This document shows, piece by piece, positions 26,217-36,528 of a stretch of 64,000 nt of DNA. The stretch lies in the NCBI RefSeq assembly GCF_900109265.1, contig NZ_FNZM01000008.1:62001-126000 (forward strand), read 5' to 3'. The notes beneath the pieces were generated by a model, which had not been told where the DNA came from, did not search any database, and saw nothing but the letters and a program-made list of their open reading frames with translations. The first letter of the stretch is position 1. Each line of letters opens with the position of its first letter. Source of the stretch: Paraburkholderia tropica (GTDB lineage: Bacteria > Pseudomonadota > Gammaproteobacteria > Burkholderiales > Burkholderiaceae). A program made the position numbers and the translations under genes.

Positions 26217-29200
26217 ATGAAACGCATGCTGTTTAATGCGACACAGCAGGAAGAACTGCGTGTCGCCATCGTCGATGGACAGAAGCTCATCGACATCGAC
26301 ATCGAAACCGCCGGGCGCGAACAGCGCAAAGGCAACATCTACAAGGGCATCGTGACCCGCATCGAGCCCTCGCTCGAAGCGTGTTTCGTGAACTACGGCG
26401 AAGACCGCCACGGCTTCCTGCCGTTCAAGGAAGTCGCCCGCCAGTACTTCCGCGACGGCGTGGACATGCGCGGTGCGCGCATCCAGGACGCCCTCAAGGA
26501 AGGCCAGGAACTGATCGTCCAGGTCGAGAAGGAAGAGCGCGGCAACAAGGGCGCGGCCCTGACCACGTTCATCTCGCTCGCCGGCCGCTATCTGGTCCTC
26601 ATGCCGAACAACCCGCGCGGCGGCGGCGTCTCGCGCCGCATCGAGGGCGACGACCGTCAGGAACTGCGCGAAACCATGGCGCAGCTGCAACTGCCGGAAG
26701 GCATGAGCATCATCGCGCGCACGGCCGGCATCGGCCGCTCCGCCGAAGAACTCCAGTGGGACCTGAACTACCTGCTGCAACTGTGGCGCGCCATCGAAGC
26801 GGCGTCGCAGGCGGGCACGACCGGTCAGCCCATGCTGATCTATCTGGAATCGAGCCTCGTGATCCGCGCGATCCGCGACTACTTCCAGCCCGACATCGGC
26901 GAAATCCTCATCGACACCACCGAAATCTATGACCAGGCGCGCGCCTTCATGGATATCGTGATGCCGGACAATGTCAGCAAGGTGAAGCGGTATCACGACG
27001 ACGTGCCGCTGTTCTCGCGCTTCCAGATCGAACACCAGATCGAAACGGCGTACTCGCGCACGGTGCCGCTGCCCTCGGGCGGCGCGATCGTGATCGACCA
27101 CACCGAAGCGCTGGTCGCCATCGACGTGAACTCGGCCCGCGCCACCAAGGGCGCCGACATCGAGGAAACCGCCGCGCGCACCAACCTCGAAGCCGCCGAC
27201 GAAGTCGCGCGCCAGCTGCGTCTGCGCGACCTGGGCGGCCTGATCGTGATCGACTTCATCGACATGGAGTCGGCCAAGAGCCAGCGTGAAGTCGAGCAGC
27301 GCCTGAAAGACGCGCTGCGCCACGACCGCGCACGCGTGCAAATGGGCAAGATCTCGCGCTTCGGCCTGATGGAGCTGTCGCGCCAGCGTCTGCGCCCGGC
27401 CCTCTCGGAAGGCAGCCACGTCACCTGCCCGCGCTGTAACGGCACGGGTCATATCCGCGATACGGAATCGTCGGCGCTTCAGGTCCTGCGCATCATCCAG
27501 GAAGAAGCGATGAAGGAAAACACCGCGGCGATCCACTGCCAGGTGCCGGTCGAAGTGACCGCCTTCCTGCTGAACGAAAAACGTTCGGAAATCAACAAGA
27601 TCGAGTCGCGCTTCAAGGTCGGCGTCGTGCTGATCCCGAACAAGCACCTCGAAACGCCGCACTACAAGCTCGAGCGTCTGCGTCACGACGATACGCGTCT
27701 GGACGACCCGCGCGCCTCGTGGAAGCTGGCCGAGGAAGCAGCTCGCGAGCTCGAGTCGGAAACCGGCTACAGCAAGCGCAACGCCGAAGCCAAGCCGAAG
27801 CAGGAAGCCGCGGTCAAGGGCATCACGCCGGATCGTCCGGCGCCGTCCGCGCCCGTGAAGACGGTGGAAGCCATTCCGGCGGCCGCGCCCGTTGCGGCCG
27901 CACCGGCCGGTGGCGGTTTCTTCGGCTTCATCAAGCGCCTGTTCGGCGGCGCACCGGCTGCGGCTCCCGCACCGGCGCCGGTCCAGACGCAGGAAAAGGC
28001 CGCACGTCCGGCACGCGAAGGCCGTCCTGAGCGTGGCGACAAGGCCGCTTCGGGCGATCGCAACCGTAACCGCCGCACCGGTGGCCGCGACGCAGCAGGC
28101 CGTGGCGAAGGCACGAGCGGCACGCGCGGCGGTCAACCGTCGGGCCGTCGCGAGGAACGCGAACCGCGCGAAGGCCGCGAACCACGCGAAGGCCGCGAGC
28201 CGCGTGAGGCACGCGAAGCCCGTGAGCCGCGTGAACAACGCGAGCCGCGCGAGGCACGCGAAGCCCGTGGCAATCGTGAACCGCGCGAGCCGCGTGAAGC
28301 ACGCGAACCGCGCGAGGCACGTGAGCCGCGTGAACAACGCGAACCGCGTGAAGCCCGTGGCGAGCGCGTCGAACGAGTCGAACGCGGTCAGGACCGCAGC
28401 GAATCCGGCGAAACGCCGGCACGCGGCGAGCGCCGTGAACGCGGCGAGCGTGGCGAACGCCGCCGCTCGCAGCAGAACGAGGCCGCCGAGGCGCAGGAAG
28501 CCCGTCTCGACGCCGCAGGTGCAGGCGCCGACAGCGAAACCGCTGAAGCTGCTCAAGCCGCACTCACCGACGGCGTGAGCCAGTCGGGCGCCGACGAAGA
28601 TGGCGCATCGCCGCAAGGTGAAGAGCGTCGTCGTCGCCGTCGCGGCCGCCGTGGCGGTCGTCGCGAGCGCGATGCGGATGGCACGGTAACGAACGAAGGC
28701 GCGTCGGAAGACGGCGCATCGGGCGAAGAAGGCGTTGATGCAGGTATCGACGCGCCGGTCGCCGAACAGGCTGCTGTCGAGTCGATCCAGACGGAAACGG
28801 CGGTCGTGACCGCCCTGCCGGTCGCCGCTGCTACGGCAGTCGCTGTCGAGGCTGTCGAAACGAAGGCCGTCGAAGCCGCACAGGAAGCGCCGCAAGCCGC
28901 TCCCGCGCAGGTTGAAACCGTCGCGCCGGCAGCCGTGGAAACGACCGCACCGGTCGCGCCCGCAGCGCCTGTCGAGCACGTTGCGCCGGTTGCTCCGGTT
29001 GTCGTTGAACCCGCGGCACCGGCCGCGCCGGTTGAAGCGCCGGTCGAAGCTGCGGCTCCGGTCGTCGTGGCGGTTCCGGCTGAAACGCCGGCCGTCGCTG
29101 CCGAGATCCCGGCACCGCGTGAAGACCGCGTCGAAGCACCGACGTCCGAGGAAGTTGCGCCGGCAGCCGCCGTTGCACAGCCCGAGCCGGTCGAAACGCG

Positions 29201-29543
29201 CGTGGCGCCGGTCGAAGCCGCACCGGCTGCCGTGACGCCGGTTCAGGCCCCCGTCGAAGCGCCGGTTCAGGTCGCGCCGGTCGAAACCGCGCCGGTCGCC
29301 GCGCCCGCCGCTCAGCGTCCGGTCCAGGTGACGACGGCCAGCGCCGCGTCGACCGACTCGCTCGACACGATGCTGGCCAGCGCCGGCCTCGTCTGGGTGA
29401 ACACCGACGCCGACAAGCTGCGCGCTTCGCAAGACGCCGCCGCGCAAGTGGCCAGACCCGCGCGCGCACCGCGCGAGCGCAAGGCACTCCCGCCGGTCGA
29501 CAGCACGCCGATGCAGCAAGTGGAAACCGGCCGCCAGCAGTAA
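26217..29543 (+). CDS. rne: Ribonuclease E
   Basis: Essential endoribonuclease that starts mRNA decay and processes rRNA and tRNA; forms the degradosome. The product is 1108 residues. The N-terminal catalytic half starts [21 protein letters not shown], has an S1 domain at about 35-120, the DNase-I-like part with [19 protein letters not shown] and [12 protein letters not shown] near 300-345, and the Zn-link [10 protein letters not shown] near 405. The C-terminal half (about 560 on) is a disordered scaffold with an EPRE/EARE repeat block (about 645-715), Arg-rich RNA-binding stretches, an A/P/V-rich region and a conserved-looking end ([27 protein letters not shown]). The frame extends upstream, but 26217 matches the family start. 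Confidence 0.97.
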   Translation: MKRMLFNATQQEELRVAIVDGQKLIDIDIETAGREQRKGNIYKGIVTRIEPSLEACFVNYGEDRHGFLPFKEVARQYFRDGVDMRGARIQDALKEGQELIVQVEKEERGNKGAALTTFISLAGRYLVLMPNNPRGGGVSRRIEGDDRQELRETMAQLQLPEGMSIIARTAGIGRSAEELQWDLNYLLQLWRAIEAASQAGTTGQPMLIYLESSLVIRAIRDYFQPDIGEILIDTTEIYDQARAFMDIVMPDNVSKVKRYHDDVPLFSRFQIEHQIETAYSRTVPLPSGGAIVIDHTEALVAIDVNSARATKGADIEETAARTNLEAADEVARQLRLRDLGGLIVIDFIDMESAKSQREVEQRLKDALRHDRARVQMGKISRFGLMELSRQRLRPALSEGSHVTCPRCNGTGHIRDTESSALQVLRIIQEEAMKENTAAIHCQVPVEVTAFLLNEKRSEINKIESRFKVGVVLIPNKHLETPHYKLERLRHDDTRLDDPRASWKLAEEAARELESETGYSKRNAEAKPKQEAAVKGITPDRPAPSAPVKTVEAIPAAAPVAAAPAGGGFFGFIKRLFGGAPAAAPAPAPVQTQEKAARPAREGRPERGDKAASGDRNRNRRTGGRDAAGRGEGTSGTRGGQPSGRREEREPREGREPREGREPREAREAREPREQREPREAREARGNREPREPREAREPREAREPREQREPREARGERVERVERGQDRSESGETPARGERRERGERGERRRSQQNEAAEAQEARLDAAGAGADSETAEAAQAALTDGVSQSGADEDGASPQGEERRRRRRGRRGGRRERDADGTVTNEGASEDGASGEEGVDAGIDAPVAEQAAVESIQTETAVVTALPVAAATAVAVEAVETKAVEAAQEAPQAAPAQVETVAPAAVETTAPVAPAAPVEHVAPVAPVVVEPAAPAAPVEAPVEAAAPVVVAVPAETPAVAAEIPAPREDRVEAPTSEEVAPAAAVAQPEPVETRVAPVEAAPAAVTPVQAPVEAPVQVAPVETAPVAAPAAQRPVQVTTASAASTDSLDTMLASAGLVWVNTDADKLRASQDAAAQVARPARAPRERKALPPVDSTPMQQVETGRQQ
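28154..28365 (+). repeat. Degenerate tandem repeat encoding EPRE/EARE units in RNase E
   Basis: Repeated 9-base to 12-base units of the type GAACCGCGCGAA and GAGGCACGC encode alternating glutamate and arginine ([18 protein letters not shown]) for about 70 residues. Such charged repeats can bind RNA or partner proteins. The near-identical units make length change by slippage possible. Confidence 0.75.
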
Positions 29544-29551
29544 GGCGGCGA

Positions 29552-29600
29552 GCGGGCCGGGCGGATCTCACGAGATTTTCGCGAGATCCGCCCGGCCCGC
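29552..29600 (+). terminator. Very strong 18-bp hairpin after rne
   Basis: Perfect 18-bp inverted repeat: GCGGGCCGGGCGGATCTC (29552-29569) and its complement (29583-29600) with a 13-base loop, 9 bases after the rne stop. No T-run follows, so it may protect the 3' end or pause polymerase before the canonical terminator at 29635. Confidence 0.6.
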
Positions 29601-29634
29601 CCCACCCCGGTCTGTACGCCCATCGCAGTGCAGC

Positions 29635-29667
29635 AAAAGCCCGCCACCTCTCGGCGGGCTTTTTTTT
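29635..29667 (+). terminator. Intrinsic terminator of rne
   Basis: AAAAGCCCGCC (29635-29645) pairs with GGCGGGCTTTT (29653-29663) around a 7-base loop, followed by T8. It lies 90 bases after rne and about 95 bases before moaA. Confidence 0.92.
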
Positions 29668-29760
29668 GATATATCAGCGTTCTCCCTCGTCCATGCCCAA
29701 AGGGCGCTTCGGCTAAAATCGAACTATCGCGAGCGCGAAACCAGCGAGTTCGAAACCAAC

Positions 29761-30873
29761 ATGTCCCGACGCATCATCCCCGTAGCCGACGCCCGATCGC
29801 TGCCGCCCCGGCTGGCGGCCGACGCCGTGCGCGCACCGACGGGCGAGGTGGTCGACGCGCTGGCGCGGCCGCTGCGCGACCTGCGCATCTCGGTGACGGA
29901 CCGCTGCAACTTCCGCTGCGTCTACTGCATGCCGCGCGCGGTGTTCGACAAGGACTACCCGTTCCTCCCGCATTCGGCCCTGCTCACGCTCGAGGAAATC
30001 GAACGTCTGGCGCGGCTTTTTGTCGCGCAGGGCGTCACCAAGATTCGTCTCACGGGCGGCGAGCCGCTGCTGCGCAAGAACATCGAATTCCTGATCGAGC
30101 GGCTCGCGGCGCTGCGCACGGTCGACGGCACGCCGCTCGATCTCACGCTCACGACCAACGGCTCGCTGCTGGCCCGCAAGGCGCGCGCGCTGCGCGACGC
30201 GGGTCTCGCGCGCGTGACCGTGAGTCTCGACGCGCTCGACGACACCCTGTTTCGCCGCATGAACGACGCCGACTTCTCGGTCGCCGACGTGCTGGGCGGC
30301 ATCGAGGCCGCGCAGGCCGTCGGGCTCGCACCGATCAAGGTGAACATGGTCGTCAAGCGCGGCACCAACGACAGCGAAATCGTCCCGCTCGCGCGCCACT
30401 TCCGCGGCTCGGGCGTGACGCTGCGCTTCATCGAATACATGGATGTCGGCGCCACGAACGGCTGGAACATGGCCGAAGTGCTGCCGTCCGCCGACGTGGT
30501 CGCACGCATTGCCGAACACTTCCCGCTTGTGCCGCTCGACGCGCACAGCGCCGCCGAAACCGCCCAGCGCTGGGGTTACGCCGATGGCGCGGGCGAGATC
30601 GGCACGATCTCCAGCGTCACGCGCGCGTTCTGCGGCGACTGTACGCGCGCGCGCCTCTCGACCGAAGGCAAGCTGTACCTGTGCCTGTTCGCTTCGATGG
30701 GCTACGACCTGCGCGCATTGTTGCGCAGCGACGCGAGCGATGTCGGCATTGCCGCGGCGATCGCCCAGGTCTGGCAGCAGCGCGGCGACCGCTATTCGCA
30801 GTTGCGCGGCAGCGCCGACGCCCCCGCACCCAGCGAAGAACGCCGCATTGAAATGTCCTACATCGGCGGCTGA
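29761..30873 (+). CDS. moaA: GTP 3',8-cyclase MoaA
   Basis: Radical-SAM enzyme for the first step of molybdenum-cofactor synthesis. The 370 residues include the N-terminal cluster motif CNFRCVYC (Cys49, 53, 56), [12 protein letters not shown], and the second cluster [21 protein letters not shown] near 290-310. It ends with EMSYIGG, a normal GG terminus for MoaA. A TAAAAT hexamer at 29714-29719 is a possible -10, without a clear -35. mobA and moeA follow closely, so this is a molybdopterin operon. Confidence 0.97.
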   Translation: MSRRIIPVADARSLPPRLAADAVRAPTGEVVDALARPLRDLRISVTDRCNFRCVYCMPRAVFDKDYPFLPHSALLTLEEIERLARLFVAQGVTKIRLTGGEPLLRKNIEFLIERLAALRTVDGTPLDLTLTTNGSLLARKARALRDAGLARVTVSLDALDDTLFRRMNDADFSVADVLGGIEAAQAVGLAPIKVNMVVKRGTNDSEIVPLARHFRGSGVTLRFIEYMDVGATNGWNMAEVLPSADVVARIAEHFPLVPLDAHSAAETAQRWGYADGAGEIGTISSVTRAFCGDCTRARLSTEGKLYLCLFASMGYDLRALLRSDASDVGIAAAIAQVWQQRGDRYSQLRGSADAPAPSEERRIEMSYIGG

Positions 30874-30880
30874 GCCGCGC

Positions 30881-31540
30881 ATGAACGCTCCCCTTCCCTT
30901 TTCGTCGATCACCGGGCTCGTCCTCGCGGGCGGCCGCGGCCAGCGCATGGGCGGCGCCGACAAAGGCTTGCAGATGCTGCATGGCCAGCCGCTCGCCGCG
31001 CACGTGCTCGCGCGCCTCGCGCCGCAAGTCGGCGCGCTCATGATCAGCGCCAATCGCAACCGCGATACTTACGCCGGACTGGGCGCGCCGTGGCAGGCGC
31101 GCGTGATCGCCGATACGCTGGCCGATTTTCCGGGTCCGCTCGCGGGCTTGCTCGCGGGACTGCGCGCCGTGTCGCAAAACAAAGCGGGCGCCGATGCGCG
31201 CACAGAAGCGCCCATCGAATGGCTGCTGAGCGCGCCGTGCGATTCGCCGTGGCTACCCGCCGACCTCGCCGTGCGCCTGGCGGATGCCGCGCGTGCGCAA
31301 GGCGTGCCGATCGCGACCGCGACCACGACCGACGCTGCGGGCGAAGTCTCGCTGCATCCCGTTTTCGCGCTCGTGCACGTCTCGCTCGCCGACGACCTCG
31401 CGGCCTTTCTGGACGCGGGCGAGCGCAAGGTGCGTGCGTGGTACGCGCGCCACAAGGCGGCCGAAGTCGCCTTTGCCGACGAGCGTGCGTTTTACAATAT
31501 CAATTCATTTCAGGAACTCGCCGACCTCGACCGTGCCTGA
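30881..31540 (+). CDS. mobA: Molybdenum cofactor guanylyltransferase MobA
   Basis: Attaches GMP to Mo-molybdopterin to form the guanine-dinucleotide cofactor. The 219 residues begin with the nucleotide-binding signature GLVLAGGRGQRMGGADKGLQ, followed by PLAAHVLARLAPQVG and WLLSAPCDSPWLPADL, the typical MobA blocks. It starts 7 bases after moaA and precedes moeA by 107 bases; all three work in one pathway. The frame is open further upstream inside moaA, but similarity starts here. Confidence 0.95.
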   Translation: MNAPLPFSSITGLVLAGGRGQRMGGADKGLQMLHGQPLAAHVLARLAPQVGALMISANRNRDTYAGLGAPWQARVIADTLADFPGPLAGLLAGLRAVSQNKAGADARTEAPIEWLLSAPCDSPWLPADLAVRLADAARAQGVPIATATTTDAAGEVSLHPVFALVHVSLADDLAAFLDAGERKVRAWYARHKAAEVAFADERAFYNINSFQELADLDRA

Positions 31541-31647
31541 CGTGCGCAACCGGACACCCGCCGCGCGCCGCCAGCCGCCGGCCCACCTGGCCCGCCTCCC
31601 AGGACGATCGCCGCACCCAATGTGCGGATGCGACGCTTCTCCACTCG

Positions 31648-32970
31648 ATGACCACGCTTAACACTTTCTCCGGTAGCGCCGCGAGCCTCAGCCAGTTCGA
31701 TCCTCAAGCCTTGCCAGTCAGCGCCGCTCAAGCCATTGTGCTGCAGTGGGTGACGCCGCTGGCCGGGAGCGAACGCGTGCCGCTGCGCGAAGCGCTCGCG
31801 CGCGTGCTGGCCGTCGATGTGATCTCGCCGATCGACGTGCCCGCGCACGACAACTCGGCGATGGACGGTTACGCGTTCGACAGCGCGGCGCTCGCGCAGG
31901 CCGCACAAGACGGCGCGCTCACGCTGACGATCGCCGGCAAGGCGTTCGCGGGGCATCCCTACCTCGGCGACGTGGCGCGCGGCGCGTGCGTGCGCATCAT
32001 GACCGGCGCGCCGATGCCCGCCGGCTGCGACACCGTCGTGCCGCAGGAGCGCGTGACGCTCGACCAGACCGGCGAATCCGCGTCGATCCGCTTCAGCGCG
32101 CGCGCCAGCTCGCCCGGCGCGAACCGCCGCCGCCGGGGCGAAGACCTCGCGCGTGGCGGCGTGGCGCTGCGCGCGGGCCGCGAGCTCCGCGCCTCCGACA
32201 TCGGCTTGCTGGCCTCGCTGGGTCTCGTCGAAGTCGAGGTGAAGCGACGCCTGCGCGTGGCCTTCTTTTCGACCGGCGACGAACTGCGCTCGCCCGGCGA
32301 GCCGCTCGACGCCGGCTGCATCTACGACAGCAACCGCTACACGCTCGGCGCGATGCTGCGCCGCCTGAATGTCGAGGCCATCGATCTCGGCATGGTGCGC
32401 GACGAGCCCGACGCGCTCGCCGCCACGCTCAAACAGGCCGCCGCGAGCGCCGACGTCGTGCTCACCTCGGGCGGCGTCTCGGTCGGCGAAGCCGATTTCA
32501 CGCGCACCCAACTGCAAACGCTCGGCGACGTCACGTTCTGGGGCCTCGCCATGCGCCCGGGCCGCCCGCTGGCGTTCGGCCGCATCTGGTCCGGCGGGCA
32601 TCCGGGCGCGGGTCGACCGGCGCTGCTGTTCGGCCTGCCCGGCAACCCGGTCGCGACCATGGTCAGCTTCTACCAGATCGTGCGCCCCGCCCTGATCGCC
32701 ATGTCGGGCGCGACGCCGCAGCCCGTGCCGCTGATTCCCGCGCGCTGCGAAGCGCCGATCAAAAAGCGCGCAGGCCGCACCGAATTCCAGCGCGGCGTCG
32801 CCGAACGCGACGCGCGCGGCCAGTGGCGCGTCACGCCCACTGGCTCGCAAAGCTCCGGCGCGCTCAGCACGATGAGCGAAGCCAACTGCTTCATCGTGCT
32901 CGCGCACGAATCCGCCGATCTCGACGCCGGCGACGCCGTCGACGTCATGCTCTTTGACGGGCTCGTCTAG
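31648..32970 (+). CDS. moeA: Molybdopterin molybdenumtransferase MoeA
   Basis: Inserts molybdate into adenylated molybdopterin. From the ATG at 31648 the product is 440 residues. Family motifs are PIDVPAHDNSAMDGYAF near residues 60-76, GAPMPAGCDTVVPQE near 118-132, RRRGEDLARGG, and VVLTSGGVSVGEADFT near 270. GLPGNPVATMVSFYQIV appears near 335. It belongs with moaA and mobA. The frame extends upstream to 31090 inside mobA, which is a shadow. Confidence 0.96.
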   Translation: MTTLNTFSGSAASLSQFDPQALPVSAAQAIVLQWVTPLAGSERVPLREALARVLAVDVISPIDVPAHDNSAMDGYAFDSAALAQAAQDGALTLTIAGKAFAGHPYLGDVARGACVRIMTGAPMPAGCDTVVPQERVTLDQTGESASIRFSARASSPGANRRRRGEDLARGGVALRAGRELRASDIGLLASLGLVEVEVKRRLRVAFFSTGDELRSPGEPLDAGCIYDSNRYTLGAMLRRLNVEAIDLGMVRDEPDALAATLKQAAASADVVLTSGGVSVGEADFTRTQLQTLGDVTFWGLAMRPGRPLAFGRIWSGGHPGAGRPALLFGLPGNPVATMVSFYQIVRPALIAMSGATPQPVPLIPARCEAPIKKRAGRTEFQRGVAERDARGQWRVTPTGSQSSGALSTMSEANCFIVLAHESADLDAGDAVDVMLFDGLV

Positions 32971-33035
32971 CGCGCGCGCCCCACTTCCAGCCATCCTGTA
33001 CACGCTACGTCCATTCGACCTACGGACCGACTTCC

Positions 33036-33311
33036 ATGAAAAAACAGATCTCGTTCATCGCCGCGGGGCAAACCGCCAAAGCGCTCATCCTCGTCTACCT
33101 CACGTTCAGCGTGCCGATCGTGCTGCTCGTCGCGGTGGTCGCCTTCTTCCGCTACGGCACCTTCGAACTCGGCACCGTGTTCAGCGCGCTGATCCTCAAT
33201 GCGATCGTCGGCTTCGTGCTGCTGTGGATCGCCTGCCATCTGTACAACTGGGTGGCGTCGCGCTTCGGCGGCATCGAAATCCATCTCTCCGACGTACCCG
33301 AGGAAGCGTAA
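33036..33311 (+). CDS. Small two-helix membrane protein, unknown function
   Basis: 91-residue protein that I do not recognise by function. Two hydrophobic segments are visible (ALILVYLTFSVPIVLLVAVVAFF and SALILNAIVGFVLLWIACHL), separated by a short RYGTFELG loop, with a polar tail ending DVPEEA. It starts 65 bases after moeA and its stop shares a base with the ATG of the acetyltransferase gene (TAATG at 33309-33313), so the two are probably cotranslated. Confidence 0.8.
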   Translation: MKKQISFIAAGQTAKALILVYLTFSVPIVLLVAVVAFFRYGTFELGTVFSALILNAIVGFVLLWIACHLYNWVASRFGGIEIHLSDVPEEA

Positions 33312-33793
33312 TGGCGGCCACGATCCGCGCGGCCACGGCCGGCGACGTGAGCGCCATGCACGCGCTCATGTACCAGCTCGCGGAATTCGAGAAGCTCACG
33401 CACCTGTTCACCGGCACGCCGGAACTGCTGGCCGACGCGCTGTTCGGCGCGCATCCGGCCGCTGAAGCACTGGTCGCCGACGACGCCGGCAAAATCGTCG
33501 GCTATGCGCTGTTCTTCCATAACTACTCCACGTTTCTGGGCCGCCGCGGCCTCTATCTCGAAGACCTCTATATCGAGCCGACGCAGCGCGGCACGGGTCT
33601 GGGCACCGCGATGCTGCGCAAGCTCGCGGCCATCGCCGTGGAGCGCCAATGCGCGCGCTTCGAGTGGAGCGTGCTCGACTGGAACGAGCCGGCCATCCGC
33701 TTCTACGAGAAGATGGGCGCGACGGTCTTCCCCGACTGGCGCGTGGTGCGCGTGACGGGCGACGCGCTCGACAAGCTCGCCGTGCAGAGCTGA
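33311..33793 (+). CDS. GNAT family N-acetyltransferase
   Basis: 160-residue member of the GCN5-related acetyltransferases, of the type related to diamine/spermidine acetyltransferase. It starts AATIRAATAGDVSAMHALMYQLAEFEK. The acetyl-CoA binding motif A is YLEDLYIEPTQRGTGLGTAML near residues 85-106 (R/Q-x-x-G-x-G/A pattern), and the end WNEPAIRFYEKMGATVFPDW matches motif B. Substrate unknown. The start overlaps the previous gene by one base, and a strong terminator follows. Confidence 0.9.
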   Translation: MAATIRAATAGDVSAMHALMYQLAEFEKLTHLFTGTPELLADALFGAHPAAEALVADDAGKIVGYALFFHNYSTFLGRRGLYLEDLYIEPTQRGTGLGTAMLRKLAAIAVERQCARFEWSVLDWNEPAIRFYEKMGATVFPDWRVVRVTGDALDKLAVQS

Positions 33794-33820
33794 CACGCGT
33801 CTCGCGACGCAAGTCACATG

Positions 33821-33860
33821 AAAAACGGGCCGTCCGCAGCGTTGCGGACGGCCCGTTTTT
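33821..33860. terminator. Bidirectional intrinsic terminator
   Basis: Perfect 18-bp stem AAAAACGGGCCGTCCGCA / TGCGGACGGCCCGTTTTT with a 4-base loop (GCGT). T5 ends the arm on both strands. It lies between the convergent GNAT gene and rmuC. Confidence 0.93.
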
Positions 33861-33887
33861 CATAGGGGCGCAGGAATACCGCGGGCT

Positions 33888-35390
33888 CTACTCTTCCCCG
33901 CCAGGCAGCGCGTCGCCGAGCAGGTTCGACGCCTCTTCGCCCGGCAAGGCCTCGACGTCGCGCAGCTTGCGATTCATCGCGCGCGTGCGCACTTCGGCGG
34001 CCTCGATCGAGCGCGTGACCGTTTCCAGTTGCGTCTTCGTGCGCGCGAGCACGTCGCCGAACTTGCCGAACTCGGTCTTCACCGCGCCCAGCACCTGCCA
34101 CACCTCGCTCGAGCGTTGCTCGATAGCGAGCGTGCGGAAGCCCATCTGCAGACTGTTGAGCAGCGCCGTGAGCGTGGTCGGCCCGGCGACGGTCACGCGG
34201 AAGTCGCGCTGCAGCACATCGGTCAAACCCGGGCGACGCAGGATTTCCGCGTACAGCCCTTCGGTCGGCAAAAACAGCAGCGCGAAGTCGGTCGTGTGCG
34301 GCGGCGCGACGTATTTCTCGGCGATGGTGCGAGCCTCGGCGCGCACGCGCGTTTCGAGCGCCCGCCCCGCTTCCTCGATGCCCGCGAGATCGGCACGCTC
34401 CTGCGCGTCGATGAGGCGCTCGTAGTCCTCGCGCGGAAACTTCGCGTCGACGGGCAGCCAGACCGGCGCGCTGTCCGGTGCACCGGCCTTGATACCCTTG
34501 CCCGGCAAGCGGATCGCAAACTCGACGCGATCGTTGCTGCCCGGCACGGTCGCCACGTTCTTCGCGAACTGGTCGGGCGTGAGCATCTGCTCGAGCAGCG
34601 CTTCGAGCTGCACCTCGCCCCACGTGCCGCGCGTTTTCACGTTCGTCAGCACTTTCTTCAGATCGCCCACGCCGGCAGCCAGCGTCTGCATTTCGCCGAG
34701 CCCGCGATGCACCTGCTCCAGCCGGTCCGAGACCAGCTTGAAGGATTCGCCAAGACGCTGTTCGAGCGTGGCGTGCAACTTTTCGTCGACGGTGCGGCGC
34801 ATCTCTTCGAGCTTCGCCGCGTTGTTCGCCTCGATGTCCTTGAGACGCTGTTCGAGCGTCGCGCGCACTTCGGCAAAACGCCGGTCGTTCGCTTCGGTCA
34901 GTTGCGCGAGTTGCTGACCGAGCACGGTGCCGAAGTGCCGCAGCGCCGTGGCTTGCTCCTCGCGCGCCTGCTGCGCCTGCACGTGCAGGCTCTGGCGCAC
35001 GGCATCGAGTTGCTGCGCGTTGCTCTCGGTGAGCTTGACGAGCTGCTGCGCGAAACCGTCGATCTGGCCGTTCTGCACGGTCGCGATGCTCGTGAGATGC
35101 GCCGCGAGCGCCTGCTGCACCTGCGCAAAACCGCCGCCGAATTCGCTGCGCGAAGCCTGCGCCGTGCGCGCGATCTCGTTGCGCAACTCGCGCTCGATGC
35201 GTTCTGCCGCGCGCGCCTGCGTGTCGGTCGATGCCGCGAGACGGTCGCTCAGTTGATCGAGCGCGTCGAGTGCGGCTTCGTCGTGCGCGCCGCCGCGCGC
35301 GCGCAGCAGCACGATCACGGCGAACGCAAGCACGACCGCCAGCACGGCGAGCGCCGCCAACACCAGCGCCATCAACGACTCAGCACTCAT
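33888..35390 (-). CDS. rmuC: DNA recombination protein RmuC
   Basis: RmuC limits inversions at short inverted repeats in E. coli and has a nuclease-like core. The 500-residue product has an N-terminal membrane anchor (LVLAALAVLAVVLAFAVIVLLRA at about 8-30), a long coiled coil (about 35-250, rich in A, Q, L, E), then the conserved domain (GTWGEVQLEALLEQMLTPDQF, PVDAKFPREDYERL, LLFLPTEGLYAEIL, RVTVAGPTTLTALLNSLQMGF). The ATG at 35390 overlaps the stop of the upstream dehydrogenase gene in ATGA. Confidence 0.95.
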   Translation of the reverse strand: MSAESLMALVLAALAVLAVVLAFAVIVLLRARGGAHDEAALDALDQLSDRLAASTDTQARAAERIERELRNEIARTAQASRSEFGGGFAQVQQALAAHLTSIATVQNGQIDGFAQQLVKLTESNAQQLDAVRQSLHVQAQQAREEQATALRHFGTVLGQQLAQLTEANDRRFAEVRATLEQRLKDIEANNAAKLEEMRRTVDEKLHATLEQRLGESFKLVSDRLEQVHRGLGEMQTLAAGVGDLKKVLTNVKTRGTWGEVQLEALLEQMLTPDQFAKNVATVPGSNDRVEFAIRLPGKGIKAGAPDSAPVWLPVDAKFPREDYERLIDAQERADLAGIEEAGRALETRVRAEARTIAEKYVAPPHTTDFALLFLPTEGLYAEILRRPGLTDVLQRDFRVTVAGPTTLTALLNSLQMGFRTLAIEQRSSEVWQVLGAVKTEFGKFGDVLARTKTQLETVTRSIEAAEVRTRAMNRKLRDVEALPGEEASNLLGDALPGGEE

Positions 35391-36376
35391 GCGCGCGCTT
35401 TCCCGATCACCGCCGGATTGATCGCATTGGGCGGCTGGCCCGCGCGCGGACCTTGACCCAACCCGGCGATCAGATTGTCGGCAGCGAGGTTGGCCATCGC
35501 GCGGCGCGTGGCCTCGCTCGCGCTTGCGATATGCGGCGTGAGGACGACGTTTTCGACTTCGAGCAGCGCCGGATGCACGCTCGGCTCACCCTCGAACACG
35601 TCGAGACCCGCGGATGCAATGCGGCGCTCGCGCAGCGCCTGCGCCAGCGCCGCGTCGTCGACGATGCCGCCGCGCGCGATGTTGGTAAGCGTGGCCGTGG
35701 GCTTCATGAGCGCGAGTTCGGCCGCGCCGATCGTGTGATGGTTTTCCGGCGTGTACGGCAGCACCAGTACGACGTGATCGGCCTCTTTGAGCAGATCTTC
35801 CTTCGAGCGATATTCCGCGTTCAGCTCGCGCTCGATCTCGGGCGCGACACGCGAACGGTTGTGATAGATCACGCGCATGTTGAAGCCGCGCGCGCGGCGC
35901 GCGAGCGCCTGGCCGATCCGGCCCATGCCGATCACGCCGAGCGTCGCGCCGTGGATGTCCGCGCCGAGAAACATGTCGAACGACCACTTCTGCCACTTGC
36001 CCGCGCGCAGGTAATGCTCCGATTCGGTCACGCGGCGCGCGGCGGCCATCATCAGGGCCCAGCCGAAGTCGGCGGTGGTTTCGTTCAGCACGTCGGGCGT
36101 GTTGGTGCCGAGCACGTTCGCGGCGTTGAACGCGGCCATGTCGAAATTGTTGTAGCCCACGGCCATGTTCGAGACCACGCGCAGACGCGGCGCGGCGGCG
36201 AAGGTCGAGGCGTCGACAGGGTCGCCCATCGTGATCGCGCCGTCCTTGTCGGCGAGTCGCGCCTTGAGCGCTTCGGCGGACAGCGTTTCGCCGTTGTTCC
36301 AGTCGACGTCGAAATACTGTTTGAGGCGGTCGATCACGTCCGGAAAGATCGGGCGCGCCACGAGAATCTTTTGCAT
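35387..36376 (-). CDS. D-2-hydroxyacid dehydrogenase, GhrB/glyoxylate reductase type
   Basis: NAD(P)H-dependent reductase of 2-oxoacids such as glyoxylate, hydroxypyruvate or 2-ketogluconate. The 329 residues have the Rossmann motif LGVIGMGRIGQALARRA near 150-165, the arginine in NIARGGIVDDAAL near 240, and the acid/His pair in GLDVFEGEPSVHPALL and NVVLTPHIASAS near 265-290. The start at 36376 follows GGAGAG and is supported by conservation (MQKILVARPIFPD). The exact substrate cannot be read from the sequence. It overlaps rmuC by four bases. Confidence 0.92.
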   Translation of the reverse strand: MQKILVARPIFPDVIDRLKQYFDVDWNNGETLSAEALKARLADKDGAITMGDPVDASTFAAAPRLRVVSNMAVGYNNFDMAAFNAANVLGTNTPDVLNETTADFGWALMMAAARRVTESEHYLRAGKWQKWSFDMFLGADIHGATLGVIGMGRIGQALARRARGFNMRVIYHNRSRVAPEIERELNAEYRSKEDLLKEADHVVLVLPYTPENHHTIGAAELALMKPTATLTNIARGGIVDDAALAQALRERRIASAGLDVFEGEPSVHPALLEVENVVLTPHIASASEATRRAMANLAADNLIAGLGQGPRAGQPPNAINPAVIGKARA

Positions 36377-36528
36377 CGTTACTCTCCACACTGCTGAGGT
36401 TGATCCGGAAGCCCGCCGGGGGCGGCCTGGGCGTTATTGTTCCGCATTGTCCCGCGCGGCCGCGCATCGGCATAGTCGGCCGAATGGCTAATCCGCCAGA
36501 TCCGCGCGCGTATCAGGTATCAGACGAA

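Noticed and set aside
25529..26338. Minus-strand frame in the rne leader region
   Set aside because: No similarity, runs into the rne coding region, and has no ribosome site; probably not a gene.
28154..28365. Repeat block read as a CRISPR-like array
   Set aside because: Units are contiguous, in frame within rne and encode EPRE motifs; there are no spacers.
26214..29519. Open frame of 1101 codons antisense to rne
   Set aside because: It mirrors the rne reading frame, has repetitive sequence from the E/R and A/P repeats and no recognisable domain. Long antisense frames are expected at this GC content.
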